A stretch of DNA of 36,609 bases from positions 1-36,609 of the forward strand of contig JALHRW010000029.1 of assembly GCA_022841245.1 (NCBI GenBank), written 5' to 3'. Source of the DNA: Planctomycetota bacterium (lineage in GTDB: Bacteria > Planctomycetota > UBA11346). The notes below the pieces were generated by a model that did not search any database, had not been told where the DNA came from, and saw only the letters and a program-made list of their open reading frames with translations. Position numbers and translations under genes: made by a program. Below, in pieces: positions 15,841 through 23,236 of this stretch; within the stretch, counting starts at the first letter, position 1, and each line of letters begins with the position of its first letter.

Positions 15841-17031
15841 ATGCTCGCCGGCTGCCTTGCCGCAGCAGAGACGGAAGCCACCGAAGAGGTGCTGTTCAAG
15901 GGCTTTCCGTTGCGGCCGTGGGCCGACCTGCAGGGCTCGGATGCTGCATTCGAATTCCATCCTTTGGCAGCCCTGGGTACCGGCGGAGACAGCAATCCCC
16001 GGCAGAGCCCTTCGGGTTCCAACGATACCTGGGCACAGGGCACGGTTGGCCTGCAGGCCAGGAGCCTTGGCAGCGAGGGAGGAGATCTGGTCCTCGGATT
16101 CGAACTTGGCCGGAAGCTGTATGCCGAGACCAGTGATCGCAACGCGACCACCTACGATGGTTCGATTGCCGGGACCTGGCGGGGCACCACTGCGCAGGGG
16201 CAGATCGCTGCCTCCTGGGTGCGCGACGATGCTCCGGTGCGGGCCTTCCCCGAAAGCACCCTTCGCGACCAGCAGGACGCCTCCGCCACGACCAGCGTGG
16301 ATTTCCGCCGGTGGCGGTTGTCCGGCGATCTGTCAGTGGTCCGGACCGACTACCTGGAATCGACGCCCCATTTCAGCGACGTGGACCAGGATACGCTGCG
16401 CGCAGGAGCCTCGGTCGAACCTGCCCTACTCGGAGCCGATCGCAGTCTGCTCGGCCTCCGCGTCGGCGCAGGCCAGACCTGGCGACCGGATGACGCAAGC
16501 CGCAGCGGTGGCTGGGACGCCGCCGCAGAGGTGCACTGGCGGCACGTCATCGCAGAGCGATCAACCCTCGACCTGCTGGCCGGTGGGCAATTGCGCGTCT
16601 ACCAGGATGCGACCGCTGGCGACGTGACGAATTCCGACGACCAGATCACCGCTGCCACCGTCCACGCCGTGCTGACCTGGCCGTGGGAAGAAGGCTCACA
16701 AGTCGTGCTGAGCATCGGACAAGGTCTTGAGGATGGCACTTCCGCTAATGCGGCGACCGCGCTCGACGCGATGATCGAAGGCCGCTTGCGGCTGGCCGAC
16801 CGCTGGTCGGCGACCTTGCTCGCCGCCCGGTGGCGCACGGAGGACAGTGGCGCCGTCTCCCCTGCTGGGCGGGAACACCTCAACGGCCGGCGTTGCCGAT
16901 TGGCCTCGCAATACCTGCTTCGTCAGGGCCTCGGTTTGCGCGCGTACGGGGAATACAGTGCCATTGATGCCACGGTCGGCGATTCCTGGGAGCGCTGGTA
17001 CGCCGGCATCGAACTGGCCGCATCATTATGA
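15841..17031 (+). CDS. Outer-membrane beta-barrel protein of the exopolysaccharide locus
   Basis: About 396 aa of alternating amphipathic strands (DLVLGFELGRKLYAET, GDLSVVRTDYLE, RSLLGLRVGAGQTW, QVVLSIGQGLED, RWSATLLAARWRTE), ending in WYAGIELAASL, a plausible last strand. It resembles capsule-locus barrels that partner short OPX proteins. From ATG 15841 the N-terminus MLAGCLAAAE is too short and uncharged for a signal peptide. Reading from the in-frame CTG at 15817, which overlaps the OPX stop (CTGA), gives LIRLLCAVMLAGCLAAAE, a proper export signal with a possible LAGC lipobox. The true start is therefore probably CTG 15817, though ATG is given here. Its stop overlaps the glycosyltransferase start (ATGA). 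Function inferred from context. Confidence 0.75.
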   Translation: MLAGCLAAAETEATEEVLFKGFPLRPWADLQGSDAAFEFHPLAALGTGGDSNPRQSPSGSNDTWAQGTVGLQARSLGSEGGDLVLGFELGRKLYAETSDRNATTYDGSIAGTWRGTTAQGQIAASWVRDDAPVRAFPESTLRDQQDASATTSVDFRRWRLSGDLSVVRTDYLESTPHFSDVDQDTLRAGASVEPALLGADRSLLGLRVGAGQTWRPDDASRSGGWDAAAEVHWRHVIAERSTLDLLAGGQLRVYQDATAGDVTNSDDQITAATVHAVLTWPWEEGSQVVLSIGQGLEDGTSANAATALDAMIEGRLRLADRWSATLLAARWRTEDSGAVSPAGREHLNGRRCRLASQYLLRQGLGLRAYGEYSAIDATVGDSWERWYAGIELAASL

Positions 17032-18161
17032 GCTGCGCCCGGCGCTGGGTCATCGTCACGGGTGAATACCCGCCGTGGCACGGGGGCATCTCGCGGACGG
17101 CTGCCGCGATCGCAACCTGCCTGTCGACCATGCGTGAGGTTCGCGTCGTCGCTCCCGCCTATGCGACGGCTTCAGGATCCGAGCACGCCGACGCGTTTCC
17201 CGTCACCCGAGTCGCCGTCGGTTCGTCACGCTCAAAGCTGCGCGGCTTGGCGGTCGCCGAAGCGCTTGGACAGGCGCTGGCGCATACGCCAGCCGATATC
17301 GTCCTGTGCCTTGACCACTTCGGGGCCGCAGCTGTCACATCCGCGCGGAGACGCGGGGCTCTTCGTGGAGTGCGGCACGCCTGCTTCGCCCACGGCACCG
17401 ACCTGCTGAGCGTCGCCCGACGCCCTTGGTTCCGGGTGGGAGGGGCGCATCGGGCCTATGCCACGGCGTGCAGCATCCTGGTGAACAGCCGCTTCACGTT
17501 GGGAATCGCCCGCCGCTCGTTTCCGGATACGCCTTCTGCTCTTGCTGGCCTTGGTCTCGACCCCTGGTGGCTCGAGGGGCCGAGTGACGCTGAACTGGCG
17601 ACCCTGAATGCCGACCTGCCCGCCCAGCCTGGCCGTATCATCGCCATGGCTGGACGGCTCGATCTGCGCAAGGGGCACGGGTTGCTGATCCGCGCAGTTG
17701 CAGCCCTGCCGGCGCAGGATCGACCGCTCCTTGTTGCCGCTGGGAACGGCCCGGAACGTGAGCGATTGACCAGCCTGGCTGATCGCCTCGGAGTACACCT
17801 GCTTATCGCCAGCGGCCGCAGCGATGCCTGGCTGCGTGCGTTGTACCGTCGGGCAGACGCCATGGCCCTGGCCCCAGTCCGCATCGGCACCACCGTGGAG
17901 GGTTTCGGATTGGTGCTGCTGGAAGCGGCCGCGCAAGGTTGCCCGTGCTTCGTGCGCGCCAGTGGCGGCGCCGCGGAGGCCTTGGCTCCCGGTGATCTGC
18001 TGCTTCCTGCGAACGCAGGCGCCTGTTGGCCGGCGCTCATCGCCGAGGCCCTGGCCGTGGGACGGGGTGATCTAGCGCGGGAAAATGAGCGTCGCACCTG
18101 GGCCCGGGGCTTCGACTGGCCCGCGGTGGCGCAGCGCATCGTTGATGCGACCAATGGCTGA
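17028..18161 (+). CDS. Glycosyltransferase family 4 (GT-B)
   Basis: A 377-aa cytoplasmic GT-B enzyme. The N-domain begins VIVTGEYPPWHGGISRTAAA, with the Gly-rich loop of GT4 enzymes. The C-domain carries IIAMAGRLDLRKGHGLLIRA, LLVAAGNGPERERL and the E-x7-E nucleotide-sugar motif EGFGLVLLEAAAQGCP. It probably adds one sugar to the lipid-linked repeat unit. It overlaps the barrel gene by 4 bases and closes the first rightward block. Only 5 bases separate it from the convergent small secreted-protein gene. Donor and acceptor cannot be told. Confidence 0.9.
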   Translation: MSCARRWVIVTGEYPPWHGGISRTAAAIATCLSTMREVRVVAPAYATASGSEHADAFPVTRVAVGSSRSKLRGLAVAEALGQALAHTPADIVLCLDHFGAAAVTSARRRGALRGVRHACFAHGTDLLSVARRPWFRVGGAHRAYATACSILVNSRFTLGIARRSFPDTPSALAGLGLDPWWLEGPSDAELATLNADLPAQPGRIIAMAGRLDLRKGHGLLIRAVAALPAQDRPLLVAAGNGPERERLTSLADRLGVHLLIASGRSDAWLRALYRRADAMALAPVRIGTTVEGFGLVLLEAAAQGCPCFVRASGGAAEALAPGDLLLPANAGACWPALIAEALAVGRGDLARENERRTWARGFDWPAVAQRIVDATNG

Positions 18162-18166
18162 CGGCG

Positions 18167-18616
18167 TCAGCGCCGGCCCGCGCCAAAGCTCGCGTCAGGA
18201 GCCGGGGTGCGGTTTCTGCTGACGCGCAGGGGCCAGAGTGCGTGGTCCAGGATACGACCATCCGGCCCATGGTTCCGCACCGGGCCGGGATTCGGCGGGT
18301 TGGTGAAACCGCGGTAGGTGCCATCCGGAGCAAACCAGAACCATCCGCCCAGGTGGTCTGGCGAGGCGGAGCCGGCCAGCGTTCCGTCGCTGAAGCGGTA
18401 TTCCACCGCTCCATCCGCGCGCCGATCAGACCATCCGAGTACGGCTCCGTCAGCATCCAGATACTCCGTCCCACCTGCAGGGCGGGGTCGGTGGATCGCA
18501 ACCAGATGCCCTGACGTGTCGTAGTAGGCAGCGGTGCCATCGAAGTACGGGACCGTGCCCTCCAAGGCGAACACGGAGACGCACAGCGTGATCTGCAGCA
18601 GGACTGCCTTAACCAT
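18167..18616 (-). CDS. Small secreted protein of unknown function
   Basis: A 149-aa protein with a signal peptide (MVKAVLLQITLCVSVFALEG). The mature part is made of short Tyr/Asp/Gly strands that look like degenerate repeats: PYFDGTAAYYDTSGHLVAIH, TEYLDADGAVLGWSDRRADG, VEYRFSDGTLAGSA and WFWFAPDGTYRGF. The pattern is reminiscent of MORN-like or other x-Y-x-D-x-x-G hairpin repeats. I do not recognise a family. Its ATG (18616) lies 8 bases inside the end of the kinase-like gene, so the two are cotranscribed and probably translationally coupled. That suggests an accessory role in polymer assembly or at the surface. A longer in-frame start exists upstream but would destroy the signal peptide. Confidence 0.65.
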   Translation of the reverse strand: MVKAVLLQITLCVSVFALEGTVPYFDGTAAYYDTSGHLVAIHRPRPAGGTEYLDADGAVLGWSDRRADGAVEYRFSDGTLAGSASPDHLGGWFWFAPDGTYRGFTNPPNPGPVRNHGPDGRILDHALWPLRVSRNRTPAPDASFGAGRR

Positions 18617-20567
18617 GCCCTTCCACCAGCAGCGCCCCGAGCACACGCTCATGGACCGGCGCCAGCCGCAGGTGCCCATTCTGCACCGCTGCCATCGCCG
18701 TCTGCCCATCGCGCACCACGACCATCACCCCGTCAGCCTGCATAGCCAGGCTCAGGCCATCTGCCGAGGTGTCGATCGGCGGCGCGTCGATGATGATATG
18801 ATCGTAGTGGTGGCGGACCTGCTCCATCCATTCCGGCAGGCAGTGGCCGGCGAGCAGATCGGGACGCGGTGCGGAAGGCGGCACGCAGGGCATCAGATCG
18901 AGGTTCGGCTGCACCGTCCGCGGTGCGATGTCCGGCTCGCCGGCCAGCAAGGCATCGAGGCCAGGATGCGGATCGACCTGGAAGGTGAGGTGCTGGCCGG
19001 GGGTCGACATGTCGGCGTCGACGAGCAGGGTGCGCAGGCCGGCGCTGGCGAAGGCCGCCGCGAGGTGCCGGGCGCTGGTGCTCGCCCCGGCCCCAGCGGA
19101 CGAGGGCACCAGCAGCCAGACCTGCCCCCTGCCCTCCTGCGGTGGTTTGGCGGTCACCAGGTTGAAACGGAGTGCCCTGCTCACCGTGGCGAGAGGTCCA
19201 TCGGAACCTGGCGTCGGTACGTGCGCGACGAACGGCACCTTGGCCAGGACCGCCAATCCGCTGGGCAACGACGCGGCGCCGGCGACGCGCCGATCTCGGG
19301 CTTCTGCGATCACTGCAGTTCCAGCCGCCACGACCATGCCGAGGAACATGGCGATGGCCGCCGCCAGCGGAGTCCACACACCGGCCTTCTTGATCCGTGC
19401 TTGCGGCTGATCGGCGACTGCGACGCGGACTGCTTCCAGCCGGCCATCGACCTGCATCTCCGAGCGCCTGCGCAGCAGCCGTTCGTGGATGTCGGCCAGG
19501 TTCCTCACCCGATCCGACGTGGCCCCGAGACGTACCAGGGCCTCCTTGTACTTGGTCAGCTCCTCCTCCTCCTGCATGATGGTGCGTTCGAGACCGGCAA
19601 GCTGCGACTGGGTCGCCGCAAGCTCGCCGCGGTAGCCGTCTCCCACCTGCTTCGCCGCGCTGAGCAGGCCATCGCGCAACGCTGCGTCCTGTTCGCGGGC
19701 CTGGATCATCGAGGGATGGCGCTCGAGCACCCGCTGGCCGAGCTCGGCAAGCTTCGCCTGGTTGTCCAGCCAGCGCACGTTCAGGCTGGAGACCATGGGG
19801 TTGCGCGCGATCGCGTCGACCGCCAGCAGGGCCGGCAAGGCGCCGTCGCCTTTTGCCAGAGCCGCGTCGTACTGGCCGACGACGGTCGTCAGGTTGGCGA
19901 CCTGCTCGCGCACGACCACGCGGCGGCCCTGCAGATTCCCCAGCCGCTGACTGGCGCTGGACCGCTCGGAATCGTCGGTGAAGAGCCGGTTGCGGATGCG
20001 GAAGTCCTGCTCCTCGTCGCGGGCCGCCTGGAGTGTCCGGGCCGACTCGTCGACTTGATGGCCGAGGAACGACAGGGCGGACTCCGCCTGGTCGCGCTCA
20101 AGCTTCGACTGGACGGCGAGGAACGCATCGATGAGCGTCTGGAGTCCGCGCTCTGCCCGCCGCGGATCCTCATCGCGCAGCTGGACGATCAGCACCCAGG
20201 TCTCCCTGGGTGCGTACACGTCCAGCCTGCCACCCAGGAGCTGCACGGGGTCTCCGGACGAGGCGTACACCGTGTTGTCGGCGAAGACCCCCGATGCGAT
20301 CGCCGCTGCGCGCACTCCTGGGGACAGCAGGAGATCCCGCTGCGTGTTCATCAGACTGGTGCCGCCACTCTCGGTCGGCTGGTCGGTCCGGATACCCTCG
20401 CGATTGCTGCGGCTGTCGACCAGCAGCCTGGCTTCTGCGACGTACAGCCTGGGCATCAGCAGCAACCCGGCCAGGACGATGGCGGCGGTCACCGACCCGC
20501 CGATCAGGGCGGCACGTCGGCGACGCAGGAGCAGCGATAGCAGATCCTGGACATTGGCGGGCATCAT
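18609..20567 (-). CDS. Wzz / BY-kinase-like polysaccharide co-polymerase with degenerate ATP site
   Basis: A 652-aa inner-membrane protein of the Wzc/chain-length type. A Wzz domain with TM1 (about 20-38) leads to a long periplasmic coiled-coil region (about 140-390). TM2 (about 405-430) leads to a cytoplasmic BY-kinase-like domain (about 455-652). The kinase part keeps Walker A' LLVDADMSTP (Asp517, Asp519) and Walker B IIIDAPP (Asp594). The P-loop, however, reads PSSAGAGASTSA instead of S-x-PGEGKST: the essential lysine is Ala495 and P/E are also lost. The C-terminus (LLVEGHG) has no tyrosine cluster. It probably sets chain length without autophosphorylation. MM at 20567/20564 is the chosen start; 20618 is possible. 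Divergent from the wzx-like gene. Confidence 0.88.
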   Translation of the reverse strand: MMPANVQDLLSLLLRRRRAALIGGSVTAAIVLAGLLLMPRLYVAEARLLVDSRSNREGIRTDQPTESGGTSLMNTQRDLLLSPGVRAAAIASGVFADNTVYASSGDPVQLLGGRLDVYAPRETWVLIVQLRDEDPRRAERGLQTLIDAFLAVQSKLERDQAESALSFLGHQVDESARTLQAARDEEQDFRIRNRLFTDDSERSSASQRLGNLQGRRVVVREQVANLTTVVGQYDAALAKGDGALPALLAVDAIARNPMVSSLNVRWLDNQAKLAELGQRVLERHPSMIQAREQDAALRDGLLSAAKQVGDGYRGELAATQSQLAGLERTIMQEEEELTKYKEALVRLGATSDRVRNLADIHERLLRRRSEMQVDGRLEAVRVAVADQPQARIKKAGVWTPLAAAIAMFLGMVVAAGTAVIAEARDRRVAGAASLPSGLAVLAKVPFVAHVPTPGSDGPLATVSRALRFNLVTAKPPQEGRGQVWLLVPSSAGAGASTSARHLAAAFASAGLRTLLVDADMSTPGQHLTFQVDPHPGLDALLAGEPDIAPRTVQPNLDLMPCVPPSAPRPDLLAGHCLPEWMEQVRHHYDHIIIDAPPIDTSADGLSLAMQADGVMVVVRDGQTAMAAVQNGHLRLAPVHERVLGALLVEGHG

Positions 20568-20693
20568 GATGGTCCGTGCTCCGGCCTGGTGCTCTGCATG
20601 CGTCCGATTCGTACCCATCAGCCGGCGGATGGCCAGCGATCAGCAGCGGAACCGCCTGCTTTCCGCTGTCGGGAAACGGGGCATGGTGCCAGC
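20568..20693. promoter_or_regulatory. Divergent promoter region, co-polymerase / flippase units
   Basis: The 126 bases between two divergent starts must hold promoters for the leftward co-polymerase pair and the rightward flippase-polymerase-glycosidase operon. No convincing consensus boxes are seen. Confidence 0.3.
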
Positions 20694-21905
20694 ATGCGGA
20701 GGATCGCGACCGATACGCTGTGGTCCGCCGTAGCCACCGCCGGCAGCGCTTTCGGCCAATGGCTGCCCATCGCCCTGCTCGCCAGATGGCAGGGCGCGGA
20801 GGCGACCGGCAGCTACGTCCTCGCCGCCGCTGTGGTCACGCCGCTGCATTTGTTCGCCGGCCTGCAACTGCGCTCGGCCCTCGCCACCGGGCGCTGCGTC
20901 CAGGCCGATGCCGCCGTTGCGCTCCGTCTCCGCTCCGGCCTGGCCCTGCTGCCGCTGGCCGTGGCGCTCTGCTGGATCATGGGCGGCGCCGAATTGGCCT
21001 TGATTGGGGGAGCCCTGGGCCTCGCCCGCTGCTGTGATGGGGTTGGTGAAACCATCCAAGGGCGCCTGCTGCTTGAACGACGCTTCAGGGCCGTTGCCGG
21101 GTACGCCAGCTTGCGTTGTCTCGCCATCACCGTGGCGACCGCGATCGCCTGCCACCTCGAGCTTGGCGCCCTGGGAGTTGCCGGTCTGGGCATCCCCGCG
21201 GCGCTGTTCTGCCTCGGCCTGGGCGAGTGGAGGCACCGGCCCGCAACCACCGGGGCAACGGTGCTGACGCCATTATTCCTCCAGGTCCTGCCGCTCGGCA
21301 TCGTCGCCGCCCTGCTCAACCTCGGCGTCACCGCCCCGCGCCTGGTGCTCGGACTGTTCGCCGACCTCAGCGAACTCGGCCAGTTCGCGACCCTGGCCGT
21401 GCTGATCACCGCCGCGGCCCAGGTGACCAGCAGCCTAGGCCCGCCAGTACAGACCCGCCTGGCCGCACATCACCTCGCCGGCAGGCGTCATTCCTACCGC
21501 CGGCTGATGGCAGCCACCTGCCTGGCGATGGCCCTGCTCGGTGCCTCCGTCTTGCTCTGCTGTCCCTGGGCGGGTCAGATCCTGCGCGTGCTCTATGGCC
21601 CTGGATACGAGGCTTCAATGGCCATCGCCCTGCCGCTCGCGCTGGGCTTTGCGTTCGATGCTCTCGCCACGCCCGCGGGCTGGGCCCTGACCGCGACCGG
21701 AGCGTGGCGGGTGCAACCTGGCATCGTCGCCGCTGCGGCAGTGGTGGCGATCACGGTCAGCGTACTGCTGGTGCCCCTCCATGGAGCTGCTGGCGCCGCC
21801 TGGGGTCTGGCGGCTGGCGCCGGCGCACGCGCCGCTCTCGCCTGGGTGGCGCTGCTCCGCTCCCGACATGGGTCCGCAGACATGCGACAGGACGTGCCGG
21901 GATGA
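20694..21905 (+). CDS. Wzx-type polysaccharide flippase (MATE/MOP superfamily)
   Basis: A 403-aa integral membrane protein with about 12 hydrophobic helices. Features of the polysaccharide transporter family are an N-terminal LWSAVATAGSAFGQWLPIAL helix, a GAEATGSYVLAAAV loop, AELALIGGALGLARCCDGVG, and a second half with LGLFADLSELGQFATLAVLI and ILRVLYGPGYEAS, a loop typical of O-unit flippases. It would move undecaprenyl-linked repeat units to the periplasmic face. It is first in a rightward three-gene operon; its stop overlaps the polymerase start (ATGA). The length is normal to slightly short for Wzx. Confidence 0.85.
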   Translation: MRRIATDTLWSAVATAGSAFGQWLPIALLARWQGAEATGSYVLAAAVVTPLHLFAGLQLRSALATGRCVQADAAVALRLRSGLALLPLAVALCWIMGGAELALIGGALGLARCCDGVGETIQGRLLLERRFRAVAGYASLRCLAITVATAIACHLELGALGVAGLGIPAALFCLGLGEWRHRPATTGATVLTPLFLQVLPLGIVAALLNLGVTAPRLVLGLFADLSELGQFATLAVLITAAAQVTSSLGPPVQTRLAAHHLAGRRHSYRRLMAATCLAMALLGASVLLCCPWAGQILRVLYGPGYEASMAIALPLALGFAFDALATPAGWALTATGAWRVQPGIVAAAAVVAITVSVLLVPLHGAAGAAWGLAAGAGARAALAWVALLRSRHGSADMRQDVPG

Positions 21906-23236
21906 TGCAGGCCTGCGAACCCTCCTCCCGGTATCGGACCGGCGTGGTCGTGGCAGAGACCCTGTACTGGACCTTCCTGGGCCTGCATGCCCTGACGCCC
22001 ATGGTCTGGCAACCCGTGGTAACGGTGAATGGGGCCGTCATACCGATGGCGATATGCGGCCTGATCTCACTGGCCGTTGTCGTGCCACTACTGTGCCTGC
22101 CGGCCATTCGCCTCAGACCGCTCCTGCCGTTGGGTGTTCTGCTGGCCGTGGGCGTGATGTCGGCCTGGGGGCTGGTCCTGGTCAGCTGGCACGGTCAGTA
22201 CGCCAGTCGGATCGACCTAACCTACCGCTGCTTGGAGCCCATCGGCACCATTGCTGCCGCCATCGTGGGTGTCGTCTTGGGACAGGCCACAGACCGCAAC
22301 CGAATCCCTGGACTAGTCCAGCGGGCAACGCTCTTCATCGCCATCATCGGTGTCATCTATGGCCTGAAATCACTATTTGCCGCCGGTTTATCGTTTGGCG
22401 TTATCCGTGACGATGAGCAACGCGCCCGTGGACCGCTATATGGCCCAGCAGTCGGACACCTTGCCCTGTTGCCTGCGTTGGCTGTTGCCCTTGTCTTCGC
22501 AAACACGACAGCGAAGCGCCTGTACAAGCTGGGGTGGTGGTGTGTGGGAGCCGGAGCCATTTTCGCACTCGTCGCCATGGGTTCGCGCAGCGCGCTGATC
22601 TCGCTCGCGATCTGTGCCGCCGTTCTCCTCGTCAAACGCCCCGATGTGCTGCTAAGACCCATTCCGATCCTGTTGATTCTGCTGTGTACAGCTGGATTAT
22701 TTCTCGGCACGCTCGTCCTAGCCGATCGCTCACGCCTCACGACGATCAGCGATCCATATCGGGAGACGACCTACGCCACTGCTTGGCGCATCCTTTCGGA
22801 TGATCCTGCTCTATCCCTCGTTGGCCGTGGTCCCGGTTCGGTGTACCAGTGGCTGCATATCGACATGAGCGTGCTTGGAGTTCAGAAGGGCATTACGGCG
22901 GTCGGATTGCGGCGGGTGAGCACGCCCTGGGGCGAATCGCTCAACAGTCCGCACTCTCTGCCGGTACTGTGGACTATCAACCAAGGCATCTTGGGGTTTC
23001 TGACCTTCTGTTTGCTAATCGTCGCTCTAGTCGTTGCTGTTCTCCGCTCACGAACGGCGCTGTCGGTGGGCTTGTCCTGTGCGCTATTGGCGACCACCAC
23101 AACACTATTCTTCGACGTGGCACTCGGAGCCATCGTTTTCCCCTTCGCCTCCCTGTGGTGGCTGTTCTTTACTGCGGCCTTCTCAACCGATCGTCCCTCC
23201 TCTGAAGTGGACATTCCCTGCGGATCAACGACATGA
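21902..23236 (+). CDS. Wzy-type O-antigen/exopolysaccharide polymerase or ligase
   Basis: A 444-aa polytopic membrane protein with about 11 helices and one large periplasmic loop near residues 290-360 (SLVGRGPGSVYQWLHIDMSV, then ESLNSPHSLPVLWTINQGIL). This matches the Wzy_C arrangement, in which the loop holds catalytic residues and an H-S/N motif precedes a helix. It would polymerise flipped repeat units in the periplasm. Overlaps the flippase by 4 bases and the glycosidase by 4 bases. From about 22200 onward the base composition becomes visibly more AT-rich and codons such as TTA, CTA and ATA appear, unlike its neighbours, as is usual for exchangeable wzy genes. Confidence 0.85.
   Translation: MMQACEPSSRYRTGVVVAETLYWTFLGLHALTPMVWQPVVTVNGAVIPMAICGLISLAVVVPLLCLPAIRLRPLLPLGVLLAVGVMSAWGLVLVSWHGQYASRIDLTYRCLEPIGTIAAAIVGVVLGQATDRNRIPGLVQRATLFIAIIGVIYGLKSLFAAGLSFGVIRDDEQRARGPLYGPAVGHLALLPALAVALVFANTTAKRLYKLGWWCVGAGAIFALVAMGSRSALISLAICAAVLLVKRPDVLLRPIPILLILLCTAGLFLGTLVLADRSRLTTISDPYRETTYATAWRILSDDPALSLVGRGPGSVYQWLHIDMSVLGVQKGITAVGLRRVSTPWGESLNSPHSLPVLWTINQGILGFLTFCLLIVALVVAVLRSRTALSVGLSCALLATTTTLFFDVALGAIVFPFASLWWLFFTAAFSTDRPSSEVDIPCGSTT

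Noticed and set aside
18157-18171. GCTGAC-GGC-GTCAGC hairpin as a bidirectional terminator between convergent genes
   Set aside because: The stem is only 6 bp and has no T-run on either side. It is formed mainly by the two facing TGA stop codons, so chance is a fair explanation.
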